Assembly (NCBI GenBank): GCA_035550595.1
Contig: DASZOV010000127.1
Location: 26,831 to 90,830, forward strand
Source of the DNA: CALFMR01 sp035550595
GTDB lineage: Bacteria > Acidobacteriota > Vicinamibacteria > Vicinamibacterales > SCN-69-37
DNA length: 64,000 bases
Direction: 5' to 3'
Shown piece after piece: positions 31,780 through 39,233 of this stretch; positions within the stretch are counted from its first letter, which is position 1, and each line of letters begins with the position of its first letter. Below the pieces are notes generated by a model that worked only from the letters and a program-made list of their open reading frames with translations, did no database searches and was not told where the DNA came from. Both the position numbers and the translations under genes were made by a program.

Positions 31780-32682
31780 ATGCGCATCGAGTTCGGAGTG
31801 CTTCGGGGCGGCTGGCCAGTGACTCGAATCGCGGCGGCCGCGGCGGTCGTCACCGCGCTCGTCGCCGGCCCACTGACGATATCGGCACGTCGCACCCGTG
31901 CCGCATCGGCCGCCGCGCAGGCTTCGTTTGCGACGGTGTGGATTCAACCGAGCGGTACGACCGGCCCAGGCGCCCCCGGCGATCCGACGTTCAGAGCTCC
32001 CGGCTCGACCCTTCGAAACCTGATCGCGCTCGCGTACCGGATCTCGTGGGCGAGGGTCCTCGGCGGTCCTGCCTGGATGGACCAGGACCACTGGCACGTC
32101 GAGGCAAAAGCCGCCCGATCTCCCGTGCCGTATCACGAGGTGCGGGACATGCTGAAGAGCATGCTCAGGCAGCGGTTCGGCGTGAACGCCCGCTTCGTCA
32201 CGAAGCAGACGCCGACGATCGTGGTGGCGTTCGACGGCCCGTCCGCGAGCCGGAGACTCCGTCGACCAACGACGAAAGTCGACTGCCAGCCCTTCCTGCT
32301 CGATGTCCGCAGCCCGCTCGAGGTCCCGCGCGACGCCCACGGATATCCGCTATGTGGGCCGGCGTACTACGCGGTGCCGCGTCGGACCTACTACTTTCGC
32401 AGCGCGCCACTCGACAGCCTTGCTTATTACGTCGAGGGTCAAGTCGGTCGACCCGTGGAGATTGTGCCGCCAATCGACGGCCTGTTTGACTTCGATTTGG
32501 AGGATCCGCCCGGCGTCTCGCCCATCGTTGCGCCTGGAACACCGTCGAGCAAACGACAGGCGTTGGTCCCTGTCTATCTTGCCGCCCTGGAACAGCAACT
32601 CGGCGCGAGAGCGGAGCTGCGAACGATGCCGGTGCGCGTTCTGGTCATCGAGGGCGCGACGAAGCCGCGGGCGGGATTGTAG
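31780..32682 (+). CDS. TIGR03435-family (DUF3738) exported protein
   Basis: A 300-residue protein with a signal peptide (RIAAAAAVVTALVAGPLTIS) and the family hallmark of a substituted Ile-Lys-Pro start (FATVWIQPSG), then STLRNLIALAYRISWARVLG, GPAWMDQDHWHVEAKA and MLKSMLRQRFGVNARF. GGAGGG precedes ATG 31780 by six bases. The C-terminus (LVPVYLAALEQQLGARAELR, VRVLVIEGATKP) matches the end of the family. This family is largely restricted to Acidobacteriota and related soil bacteria and has no known function. Confidence 0.88.
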   Translation: MRIEFGVLRGGWPVTRIAAAAAVVTALVAGPLTISARRTRAASAAAQASFATVWIQPSGTTGPGAPGDPTFRAPGSTLRNLIALAYRISWARVLGGPAWMDQDHWHVEAKAARSPVPYHEVRDMLKSMLRQRFGVNARFVTKQTPTIVVAFDGPSASRRLRRPTTKVDCQPFLLDVRSPLEVPRDAHGYPLCGPAYYAVPRRTYYFRSAPLDSLAYYVEGQVGRPVEIVPPIDGLFDFDLEDPPGVSPIVAPGTPSSKRQALVPVYLAALEQQLGARAELRTMPVRVLVIEGATKPRAGL

Positions 32683-32733
32683 CCGGCACCAATCTCTTTG
32701 AAGGGTTGCGTCCGGCTGGCGCGGGGCATGCGA

Positions 32734-32934
32734 TCAGGGCGCGACGAAATCGATGACCTGTCTATCGTTCCTGCGATAGATGCTGAAGTCGCGGCGATCG
32801 ACGGTCAGCACCTGACAGCGGGCGTACTGCTCGCTCATCACGACCACCGACGCGTCAGCGAGGCCCATGCGGGGATAGCGCGCCATCAAGTTGAGGTACG
32901 CGACGATCGGTCCGGTGTCGCAGATCGTGGTCAC
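32734..32934 (-). pseudogene. vapC: Internally deleted VapC-type PIN-domain toxin
   Basis: The 66-residue frame joins the N-terminus of a PIN domain (TICDTGPIVAYLN, with the first catalytic Asp) directly to its C-terminal third (MGLADASVVVMSEQ, then VLTVDRRDFSIYRR and DFVAP). VapC proteins are about 130-140 residues, so roughly 70 central residues that hold the second acidic residue are missing. The junction lies near residue 14 (AYLN|LMARYP). The GTG start overlaps the antitoxin stop as GTGA, the normal vapBC arrangement. It is probably non-functional as a nuclease. Confidence 0.75.
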
Positions 32935-33158
32935 GCGCGACGAAACCGCCGGCGCGCGTTGGTAGCGGCCTCTCCCTTGCCAGCGACACTGCCGGCCAGG
33001 TCGGCGCTCAGCCCATAGACGGACGAGTCGTCACGACCAGCGGCCGCCGTGTCGACGCTCTGCCGCACGAGCGCTGCGACGCTCGTGCCCGTCGCCCGCG
33101 CCTTCTGTCGCAGGCGTTTCAGCGACGCCTCGCTCAGCTTGATCGTGATGCCCGTCAT
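32931..33158 (-). CDS. VapB-like ribbon-helix-helix antitoxin
   Basis: A 75-residue protein starting at ATG 33158: MTGITIKLSEASLKRLRQKA then GTSVAALVRQSVDTAAA is a CopG/ribbon-helix-helix fold. A C-terminal tail for toxin binding follows. It is the antitoxin partner of the deleted vapC, with a 4-nt GTGA overlap. With the toxin damaged it is an orphan DNA-binding protein. A longer in-frame reading from 33230 is not supported by the fold. Confidence 0.8.
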   Translation of the reverse strand: MTGITIKLSEASLKRLRQKARATGTSVAALVRQSVDTAAAGRDDSSVYGLSADLAGSVAGKGEAATNARRRFRRA

Positions 33159-33226
33159 GCCCCTATCGTAACTGGGTTCTGACAGAGCCACAACACCGCG
33201 CAAGCGGAACAGCATAGCTTCCGTCT

Positions 33227-35461
33227 TCACACTTCTAACTTGTCGATCGCCTGCCGCACTGCCCGTCGGAGGCTCGAGGGCACGAACGGCTTCTGGATGA
33301 AGCCGGCGCCGAAGGCGCGGGCGTGGCGGACGGTGTCTGGATCGCTGGCGTAGCCAGACGTGAACAGCACCTTCAATTCCGGCCGCAGCGCGCGCAGCTT
33401 GGCAACGAGCTCTCGTCCGCCCATGACCGGCATGACGACGTCGGTGAGCACGAGCGCGATGCGATCGAGATCGCGCGCGGCCGCGCGCATCGCCAGCTCG
33501 CCGTTCGCGGCTTCGATCACGCGATAGCCGTCGCCGGCGAGCGCATCGCGGGCCATCGCACGGACGGCGTCGTTGTCCTCGACGAGCAGCACGGTCTCGG
33601 TCGCGGCCGGCCGAACGTCATCCGCGACTGCGGGCCGTTCGGCCGGAGCCGCGGCGTCGGTCGCCGGCAGCCGGATGACGAATCTCGTGCCCGCGCCGGG
33701 TGCGCTCTCGACCTCGATCTGTCCCCCGCTCTGCTCGATGATGCCGTAGACGGTCGCCAAGCCGAGTCCGGTGCCGCGCCCCACACCCTTCGTTGTGAAA
33801 AATGGCTCGAAGATGCGCGCGCGGATGGCATCCGTCATGCCGCAGCCCGTATCCGCGATCTCGAGCTCGATCATGGACGGCTGACTTGACGCAGGCATCG
33901 CCTCCAGGCGAGGTGCGCGCGTGCGGATGGCGAGTCGCCCGCCGCCCGGCATCGCATCACGCGCGTTCACGGCAAGGTTCAACAGCACCTGACTGATCTG
34001 CGCCGGATCGGCGAGGATGCGCGGGAGATCCGGATCCAGATCCAATACGATCTCGACGTCCTCGCCCACGAGCCGCCGCAACAAGCCGTCGGTCTGCTCG
34101 ATGACGGCGTTGAGACTCACGACAATCGGCTGCAGCACCTGCTTGCGGCTGAACGCGAGGAGATCACGCGTGAGCGACGCCGCCGTGCGGCCGGCCTTCT
34201 GAATCTCGACGAGCGGTCGCCGCTTCGGATCGCCGTCCGGCATGCCATCGACGAGCAAGTCGGCATAGCCGAGAATCGCGGTGAGTAGATTGTTGAAGTC
34301 GTGCGCGACGCCGCCCGCGAGGCGACCGATCGCTTCCATCTTCTGCGCCTGCCGCAACTGCTCTTCCCGCTGACGCAGCGCCTGCAGCGTCGTCGTCATG
34401 CGATTGAAGGCCGCGGCCATGCGGCGCGTTTCGACCGGACCGGTGGGCGTCACGTGCCCGGCGTCGCGTCCGGCCGTGATGGCGCCGGCGACGTGTGACA
34501 GATCGCGCAACGGCTGCGTCAATCGCCGACTGAACACGAACGCGCCAGCGAGCCCGATGACGAGGACGACGGCCGCGGTCCCGAGCATGGCGAGATCGAT
34601 CTGTCGAAGCGTGGCCGCCGTCGGCGCCCAGTCGCGCAGGAGCACGAGCGATACGGGCTCACCTCCTGCCGTTTCGAGCCGATAGCGGCCGCCGACGTAG
34701 GAGACGCCGCCGAGCGTGCGCAAGGCCGGCGCCGCATCGGTCAAGCCGACAGTTGACGGCGCGTGCGCGAGATCGGCCGCGAGTGCGGCGCGTTGCGCCG
34801 CTGGCAAGCTGCTGCCGCAGAGACCGCGGCAGACGAACGTCACCTCGCTGTTCGTGACGCTCGCAAGCTCGGCAGCCGCGCGGTCGTCGAGCCGATAGCC
34901 GGCCGTGAACGTGCCCAGAACTTCCGTCGTGAATCGCGCCGGCTCCGACACCGCCAGATACAGCGCGTCGTCCATCGTCACGAGCGCGCTCGCCGACGTG
35001 CCCGATTGCGCCGCGGTGGCCAGCGCCTGAATCGATGGTGGCACGACGGCATTCGCGGTAAAGCCGGTGCGTCCGATCCAGGCGCCGCGCGAGTTCGCGA
35101 CGAGACACAACTCGGCGCCGAGCTTCGCGCAGTAGTCGCGCGCCATGGCCTCGATCGTCACGTGGTCGGCCGCGACCGCCGAGTCGGTGAGCGACGCGCG
35201 GAAGATCGGCAGTTCGACGATGAGCCGCGTGGCTTTGGCCGCAGACTGCTTGCGCGACTCGACGAGCCGATCGAAGGCGCCACGCGCGGCGAGCAAATCA
35301 CGCGACGAGACGTCGAGCGACGAGCGCGTCACGATCTGACCTGTCACGAGCAGGACGATCGCGAGCGACACGCCGGCAACGAGCGTGACGGCGAGCAGCA
35401 CGCGAGCCTCGAGGCGCGCGTACCACGGAATCCCCGATGGGGTGTCGAGAGGCACGGCCAC
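33227..35461 (-). CDS. Hybrid sensor histidine kinase with receiver domain
   Basis: A 744-residue hybrid kinase with transmembrane helices at about 20-44 and 288-310 enclosing a ~240-residue periplasmic sensor, then a HAMP domain (RRLTQPLRDLSHVAGAITAG). The HisKA domain has H387 in GRLAGGVAHDFNNLL, and HATPase boxes are NLAVNARDAMPGGG, DTGCGM and GRGTGLGLATVYG. A C-terminal receiver (about 622-740) carries the acceptor Asp in LVLTDVVMP and a conserved Lys in FIQKPF. GTG 35461 is 5 bp after the porin-like gene, so it is third in the cupredoxin operon. It may relay phosphate to another regulator; the nearby HD-GYP protein is a candidate. Confidence 0.93.
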   Translation of the reverse strand: MAVPLDTPSGIPWYARLEARVLLAVTLVAGVSLAIVLLVTGQIVTRSSLDVSSRDLLAARGAFDRLVESRKQSAAKATRLIVELPIFRASLTDSAVAADHVTIEAMARDYCAKLGAELCLVANSRGAWIGRTGFTANAVVPPSIQALATAAQSGTSASALVTMDDALYLAVSEPARFTTEVLGTFTAGYRLDDRAAAELASVTNSEVTFVCRGLCGSSLPAAQRAALAADLAHAPSTVGLTDAAPALRTLGGVSYVGGRYRLETAGGEPVSLVLLRDWAPTAATLRQIDLAMLGTAAVVLVIGLAGAFVFSRRLTQPLRDLSHVAGAITAGRDAGHVTPTGPVETRRMAAAFNRMTTTLQALRQREEQLRQAQKMEAIGRLAGGVAHDFNNLLTAILGYADLLVDGMPDGDPKRRPLVEIQKAGRTAASLTRDLLAFSRKQVLQPIVVSLNAVIEQTDGLLRRLVGEDVEIVLDLDPDLPRILADPAQISQVLLNLAVNARDAMPGGGRLAIRTRAPRLEAMPASSQPSMIELEIADTGCGMTDAIRARIFEPFFTTKGVGRGTGLGLATVYGIIEQSGGQIEVESAPGAGTRFVIRLPATDAAAPAERPAVADDVRPAATETVLLVEDNDAVRAMARDALAGDGYRVIEAANGELAMRAAARDLDRIALVLTDVVMPVMGGRELVAKLRALRPELKVLFTSGYASDPDTVRHARAFGAGFIQKPFVPSSLRRAVRQAIDKLEV

Positions 35462-35466
35462 AGGCG

Positions 35467-36453
35467 TCAGAAGCGAATGGTCTCGGTGAGACCGGCGTCG
35501 AGCGCGACGGTTCGTCCGTCGGCGAGGCCGGAGGGTTGGTGGAGGACGTTCACCTGGATCGCGAGCTGCTGCGCGACACGAATGCGCGCGCCCGCGGTGT
35601 AGCGTCTCGGGTGCATCGAGAACGGGCCCGCGTCATAGTCGAGCCGCTCGACGCGCCCGACGACGGTGACCGGTCCCATCCACATGCGATGCGCGATGAC
35701 GTCGAGATAACCGCCGGTCGTCGTGACGCCGTCGAACGGCCGCCCGGCGATCCACTCGCCACGCAGCTCGATGCCGCCGCGCATCCAGCGCGCGTCCACG
35801 CCACCGAAACGCGTCCGGCCGTCGACGAAGGGACCGATGGGGTTCGGCCGCGTATCGAGGTAGCTCACGCCGATGATGACCGAACGGTAGAAGGCTTGCG
35901 TGCGAACGACGAGATCGACGGTGTGCGGCCGCGTGGCGTCACCCGCATCGACCGGCGTGCCGACGCTCGTCTCGACCGAGAGCGACGGCCGGCCCAGCAG
36001 AACGTCGCCGCCCGCTTCGAGCGCGGTGTTCGACAGCGCGAAGTTGCCGCCGTAGCGAATGAGTGGCGCGCGCACGAATCCCGAATAGCCGTGGTCCGCG
36101 CGGCTCGAGATACCGAACGGCACGCGATAGCGTCCGGCTTTGACCGCGAGCAGCGGCCCGCGCGCACGAACGTTGGTTTCGACGTAGGTTTCCATCGGCT
36201 GGAATCGGCCGTCGTACGGAAACGCTGCGCCAAAGGCATCCGAGTCGTCGTTGGTCGTGCCCGCCCACGTGCCTTCGAGCGTCATGCGCCAGCCGTGACC
36301 GATGGGACCGAGCACGCGCGCCTGCACGCCGCCGGCCGATGCCCCGTCGGTCGATCGCCCGGCCGTGAGATCGGCTTCGGCGACGAGCGACTGCGCGTGG
36401 ACGCCAGCCGTCAGCGCGACGGCCGCGCACAAGCCGAAAGTGGCGGATTTCAC
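35467..36453 (-). CDS. Outer-membrane beta-barrel (porin-like) protein
   Basis: A 328-residue protein with signal peptide MKSATFGLCAAVALTAGVHA. It then has alternating polar and hydrophobic strands ending in Phe (ETIRF), which is typical of outer-membrane barrels. Segments such as LLAVKAGRYRVPFGISSRAD and GYSGFVRAPLIRYGGNFALS resemble phosphate-selective or OprO/P-type porins. The GTG start overlaps the cupredoxin stop as GTGA. It may pass the ligand handled by the cupredoxin and sensed by the kinase (inference). Confidence 0.7.
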   Translation of the reverse strand: MKSATFGLCAAVALTAGVHAQSLVAEADLTAGRSTDGASAGGVQARVLGPIGHGWRMTLEGTWAGTTNDDSDAFGAAFPYDGRFQPMETYVETNVRARGPLLAVKAGRYRVPFGISSRADHGYSGFVRAPLIRYGGNFALSNTALEAGGDVLLGRPSLSVETSVGTPVDAGDATRPHTVDLVVRTQAFYRSVIIGVSYLDTRPNPIGPFVDGRTRFGGVDARWMRGGIELRGEWIAGRPFDGVTTTGGYLDVIAHRMWMGPVTVVGRVERLDYDAGPFSMHPRRYTAGARIRVAQQLAIQVNVLHQPSGLADGRTVALDAGLTETIRF

Positions 36454-37022
36454 GGCCAGCGGACCTCGAGCTCGCTTGCGCCGTCCGTGGTCGTGCCGTC
36501 GATCGTCGTGCCACCAGGCCGCCAGGCGTGGAACGGATGCGATCCCGACGGCAAATCGTGAATCACGAATTGACCGCCGGCATCGGTCACGGCAAAGAAC
36601 GGCGTGTCGACGGCCATGACATAGGCGGCCATCTGCGGATGGATGTTGCAGAAGATCCGGCTGAGGCCCGGCTGATCGAACGGCACGTACTTGACCGTGC
36701 CGACTGGATACAGACCGAGGTCGAACCGCTTGCCGTCATGAAATGAAAAGACGTTGTGGAACACGCGGTCGTCGTTCGGGAACTCGACGCGCGTGCCGAC
36801 CTGGATGGCGAGGACGCGCGGAGTGAACTGTTCGTCGCGCTGTTCGAGCACGGCCGGCGCCGGATGCGCGGACCGCGGCGCACCTGGGACGTCGACCCAG
36901 ACGACGGCATCCGCCACCGGCTTGGCGCCGGCCCATGCCTGTCCCGTCAGATCGATTGGTGCCGGTGCAGCCGCCAAGGTCACGACGGCGACGAGCGCCA
37001 GTGCGAACGCACGCACGATCAC
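36450..37022 (-). CDS. Periplasmic cupredoxin-like (plastocyanin-type) protein
   Basis: A 190-residue exported protein (MIVRAFALALVAVVTLAAAP) from GTG 37022. The central domain has a type-1 copper ligand set: His in DRVFHNVFSF, then Cys and His in IFCNIHPQM with a possible axial Met. The C-terminal part resembles a carboxypeptidase-regulatory beta domain (FAVTDAGGQFVIHDLPSGSH). This combination is often annotated as a methylamine-utilisation-type cupredoxin. It is the first gene of an operon with a porin-like barrel and a hybrid kinase, which suggests periplasmic electron transfer or copper handling tied to sensing. A 32-bp palindrome lies about 115 bp upstream. Confidence 0.8.
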   Translation of the reverse strand: MIVRAFALALVAVVTLAAAPAPIDLTGQAWAGAKPVADAVVWVDVPGAPRSAHPAPAVLEQRDEQFTPRVLAIQVGTRVEFPNDDRVFHNVFSFHDGKRFDLGLYPVGTVKYVPFDQPGLSRIFCNIHPQMAAYVMAVDTPFFAVTDAGGQFVIHDLPSGSHPFHAWRPGGTTIDGTTTDGASELEVRWP

Positions 37023-37136
37023 GTCGTCTGCCTGAAGCAATGCCCATGCCCGGCACGAGCGCGTCGCGCAGTGCACGTCCCTTCACGCGAGCGCACATCG
37101 GTGACTGTCGGCGCACCGGCACGCGCGCAGGCGACG

Positions 37137-37168
37137 GACGCTCCGCGTAAGTGCTTACGCGGAGCGTC
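37137..37168. promoter_or_regulatory. 32-bp palindrome in the divergent gap between cupredoxin operon and HD-GYP gene
   Basis: GACGCTCCGCGTAAG (37137-37151), a TG centre, and CTTACGCGGAGCGTC (37154-37168) form perfect 15-bp arms. It lies in the 306-bp gene-free stretch 37023-37328, which also holds one 80-bp dispersed repeat and a TTCGCG triplet. Its position upstream of both divergent units favours an operator for a dimeric regulator. A cruciform or RNA hairpin is also possible. Confidence 0.7.
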
Positions 37169-37172
37169 GACG

Positions 37173-37252
37173 TCATCTTCTTTGCAGTGCGTTGGGGCCT
37201 CACCCCCAACGCCACGGCGCTCGCCGCCCTCGCTACGCTCGGGGGCTCGCGG
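37173..37252. repeat. Dispersed 80-bp intergenic repeat (single copy here)
   Basis: It begins TCATCTTCTTTGCAGTGCGT and contains an imperfect stem GTTGGGG...CCCCAAC, then CCCTCGCTACGCTCGGGGG and CTCGCGG. Three related copies lie at 44088-44311. It is non-coding and adjacent to the palindrome at 37137-37168. Confidence 0.75.
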
Positions 37253-37281
37253 AATCAACTTTCTTAAGTCTGTGTCTCTAC

Positions 37282-37306
37282 CCTTCGCGATCTTCGCGCC
37301 TTCGCG
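37282..37306. repeat. TTCGCG triple repeat
   Basis: Three TTCGCG hexamers separated by ATC and CC, 23 bp before the HD-GYP start codon. A matching element with TC and CC spacers lies at 44331-44354. Both follow a copy of the TCATCTTC repeat, so the two elements travel together. Confidence 0.6.
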
Positions 37307-37328
37307 CGCTGGGGTAACATGCGCCGCC

Positions 37329-38291
37329 ATGGTTTCCCAGACGGCGGGTTCGATCCTGGTGGTGGACGACCTCGAGTCCAACCTAATCCTGCTCGACGAC
37401 ATCCTGTCGGCGCAGGGCTATCGCGTGCTTCGCGCGCACGACGGCGAAGAGGCGCTCGAGGTCATGCGGGAGGATCCGCCGGATCTCGTCCTGTCCGACG
37501 TTCGGATGCCGCGCTGCGATGGCTTCGATCTCTGTCGCGCGCTGAAGTCGACGACCGCGACGCGGCTCGTGCCTGTCGTGCTCATGACCGGCGCGGCCGA
37601 GTCGGCCGATCGCATTCGCGCGATCGAAGCCGGCGCGAACGATCTCGTCACGAAGCCCATCGATCAGCCGGAGCTCAAGGCGCGCGTCCGCTCGCTCATG
37701 CAGCTCAAGCGGTTCACCGATGACCTCGACTCGGCCGAAGCCGTCCTGCGCAGCCTCGCGCTGATGGTCGAAGCGCGCGACTCGTATACGGACGGCCACT
37801 GCCAGCGTCTCGCGCGCTACGCCACGGCCATGGGCCTCGCGCTGAATCTCGGCGAAGACGATCTGGCTGCCCTCGGGCGCGGCGGCTACTTCCATGACAT
37901 CGGCAAGATCGCGCTGCCCGACGCGATCCTGCTCAAGCCAGGCCCGCTCACCGACGCCGAGTTCGCGCGCGTCCGCGAACATCCAGTCATCGGCGATCGA
38001 CTCTGCGGCGATCTGCGCGCCCTCCATCGCGTGCGGCACATCGTCCGCCATCACCACGAACGGCTCGACGGCAGCGGCTATCCCGACGGTCTTGCCGGCG
38101 ATGCGATTCCCCTGCTCGCGCAGATCATCGGCGTCGTCGACGTCTACGACGCGATGACGACGGCACGGCCGTACCGCGGCGCACTGACAGCAGATGAAGC
38201 GATTCGTGAATTACGAGAGGAAGTGCGGCGCGGCGGGCGGCGGGCGGATCTAGTGGAAGCGTTCGTCGCGTCGCGGACGGACCCAGCGTAA
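37329..38291 (+). CDS. Response regulator with HD-GYP domain (putative c-di-GMP phosphodiesterase)
   Basis: A 320-residue protein. The receiver domain (residues 8-125) has D13-D14, acceptor D57 in LVLSDVRMP and Lys in DLVTKPID. The HD-GYP domain (about 145-310) has HDIGK (in GGYFHDIGKIALPD), the HHERLDGSGYPDGL motif and VVDVYDAMTTARPY, so the metal-binding and GYP residues are present. It should hydrolyse cyclic di-GMP when phosphorylated. ATG 37329 is used; the frame opens far upstream through repeats and non-coding DNA. It is a candidate partner of the hybrid kinase encoded about 2 kb away. Confidence 0.93.
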   Translation: MVSQTAGSILVVDDLESNLILLDDILSAQGYRVLRAHDGEEALEVMREDPPDLVLSDVRMPRCDGFDLCRALKSTTATRLVPVVLMTGAAESADRIRAIEAGANDLVTKPIDQPELKARVRSLMQLKRFTDDLDSAEAVLRSLALMVEARDSYTDGHCQRLARYATAMGLALNLGEDDLAALGRGGYFHDIGKIALPDAILLKPGPLTDAEFARVREHPVIGDRLCGDLRALHRVRHIVRHHHERLDGSGYPDGLAGDAIPLLAQIIGVVDVYDAMTTARPYRGALTADEAIRELREEVRRGGRRADLVEAFVASRTDPA

Positions 38292-38300
38292 GGACGGCAT

Positions 38301-38322
38301 CCCCCGAGCCTGAAGGCTCGGG
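38301..38322. repeat. REP-like hairpin, TGAA loop
   Basis: CCCCGAGCC-TGAA-GGCTCGGGG, a perfect 9-bp stem, followed by CTCCA. It is one of four copies in the window; the others are at 61206-61322. Stem bases differ between copies but stay paired. Confidence 0.8.
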
Positions 38323-38341
38323 GCTCCACAAACGCACGAAT

Positions 38342-38371
38342 GCCGGCGTCCGCCCGTAGGCGAACGCCGGC
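38342..38371. terminator. Long stem-loop between convergent genes
   Basis: GCCGGCGT and ACGCCGGC pair as outer stem, and CGCC-CGTA-GGCG continues inside with one mismatch. It lies between the convergent HD-GYP and DUF1080-like genes and could act as a bidirectional terminator. No clear T-run is seen. Confidence 0.55.
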
Positions 38372-38388
38372 GTCGATCGACACGAAAC

Positions 38389-39084
38389 TTACTTGGTGAG
38401 CGCGAGATCCTTGACGAGCACTTCCACGTTGTGCGCGAAGCGCAGGCCGTAGATGCCGTCGAGCGACTTCAGTTTGCCGGCCGTCACGAGATCCGCCTTG
38501 CTGTAGGTCGCGACGACGGTGCCGTTGATCGAACATGACGCGTTGTCGCCCTTGACCGAAAACGCGATGTCCTGCGTGACCGGCTGGTCCATGCCTGCGG
38601 CCTTGTGCACCGCGGCGTTCGCGCCACCGCGCGGGCCGTTCATCTGGAACGGCTGGGGTCCGAAGCCGCGCACGATGAAGTTGCCGTTGCCGTAGGCCGC
38701 GCAGTAGAGATACGTACGTCCTGCGCCATCCATGTCGTTGCCGGCGACGACGATGCCGTACGGATGCGGATGGCTGCGGTTCAGGTTCATGTAGTGCGGC
38801 TCGGTGAAGGTGGCCTTGACGGTGTAGTCGCCGCTGGCCTTGTTCGCCGGATTCCAGTAGGTCGTTGCCGGACCGGTCGTGACGTGGAACGCGTCGCCCT
38901 CCTTCGCGAACTTCGCGTCCTTCAGCGTCAAGCCCTGTCCGTCGACCGCCCCCGTCCAGCCCGGGACGAGCACGCCTCCGCCCGCAACGGCTTTGTCCAT
39001 GTCGCCCTGACGTGGCGCTCCGATGAGCGTGGCTCCGGCCAGGGCCAGCGCCACCGCACAACCGACAACGTGACTCACGCGCAT
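38389..39084 (-). CDS. Exported jelly-roll (DUF1080 / GH16-like) protein
   Basis: A 231-residue protein with signal peptide MRVSHVVGCAVALALAGATL. It then has a beta-sandwich resembling DUF1080 or concanavalin-like domains: GWTGAVDGQGLTLKDAKFAK, YWNPANKASGDYTVKATFTE, YGIVVAGNDMDGAGRTYLYC, and ASCSINGTVVATYSKADL near the end. GGAGG five bases before ATG 39084 supports the start. Relatives include 3-keto-disaccharide hydrolases, but no catalytic residues can be assigned here, so carbohydrate binding is as likely. It may be co-transcribed with the upstream quinohemoprotein gene (149-bp gap). Confidence 0.65.
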   Translation of the reverse strand: MRVSHVVGCAVALALAGATLIGAPRQGDMDKAVAGGGVLVPGWTGAVDGQGLTLKDAKFAKEGDAFHVTTGPATTYWNPANKASGDYTVKATFTEPHYMNLNRSHPHPYGIVVAGNDMDGAGRTYLYCAAYGNGNFIVRGFGPQPFQMNGPRGGANAAVHKAAGMDQPVTQDIAFSVKGDNASCSINGTVVATYSKADLVTAGKLKSLDGIYGLRFAHNVEVLVKDLALTK

Positions 39085-39233
39085 ACCAACCTCCTCAGTA
39101 GGATCGTTCGACCAGCCCGCGCGACGCGTCGCGTCGACGCGCTGAACGCGGAGCCACACCCGCCACCGGCCCGCGGTGAACTTCCAACCGTACGCCGCGA
39201 CCGTGGTCCGACGCAAGCATTCGACGCGGCGCG

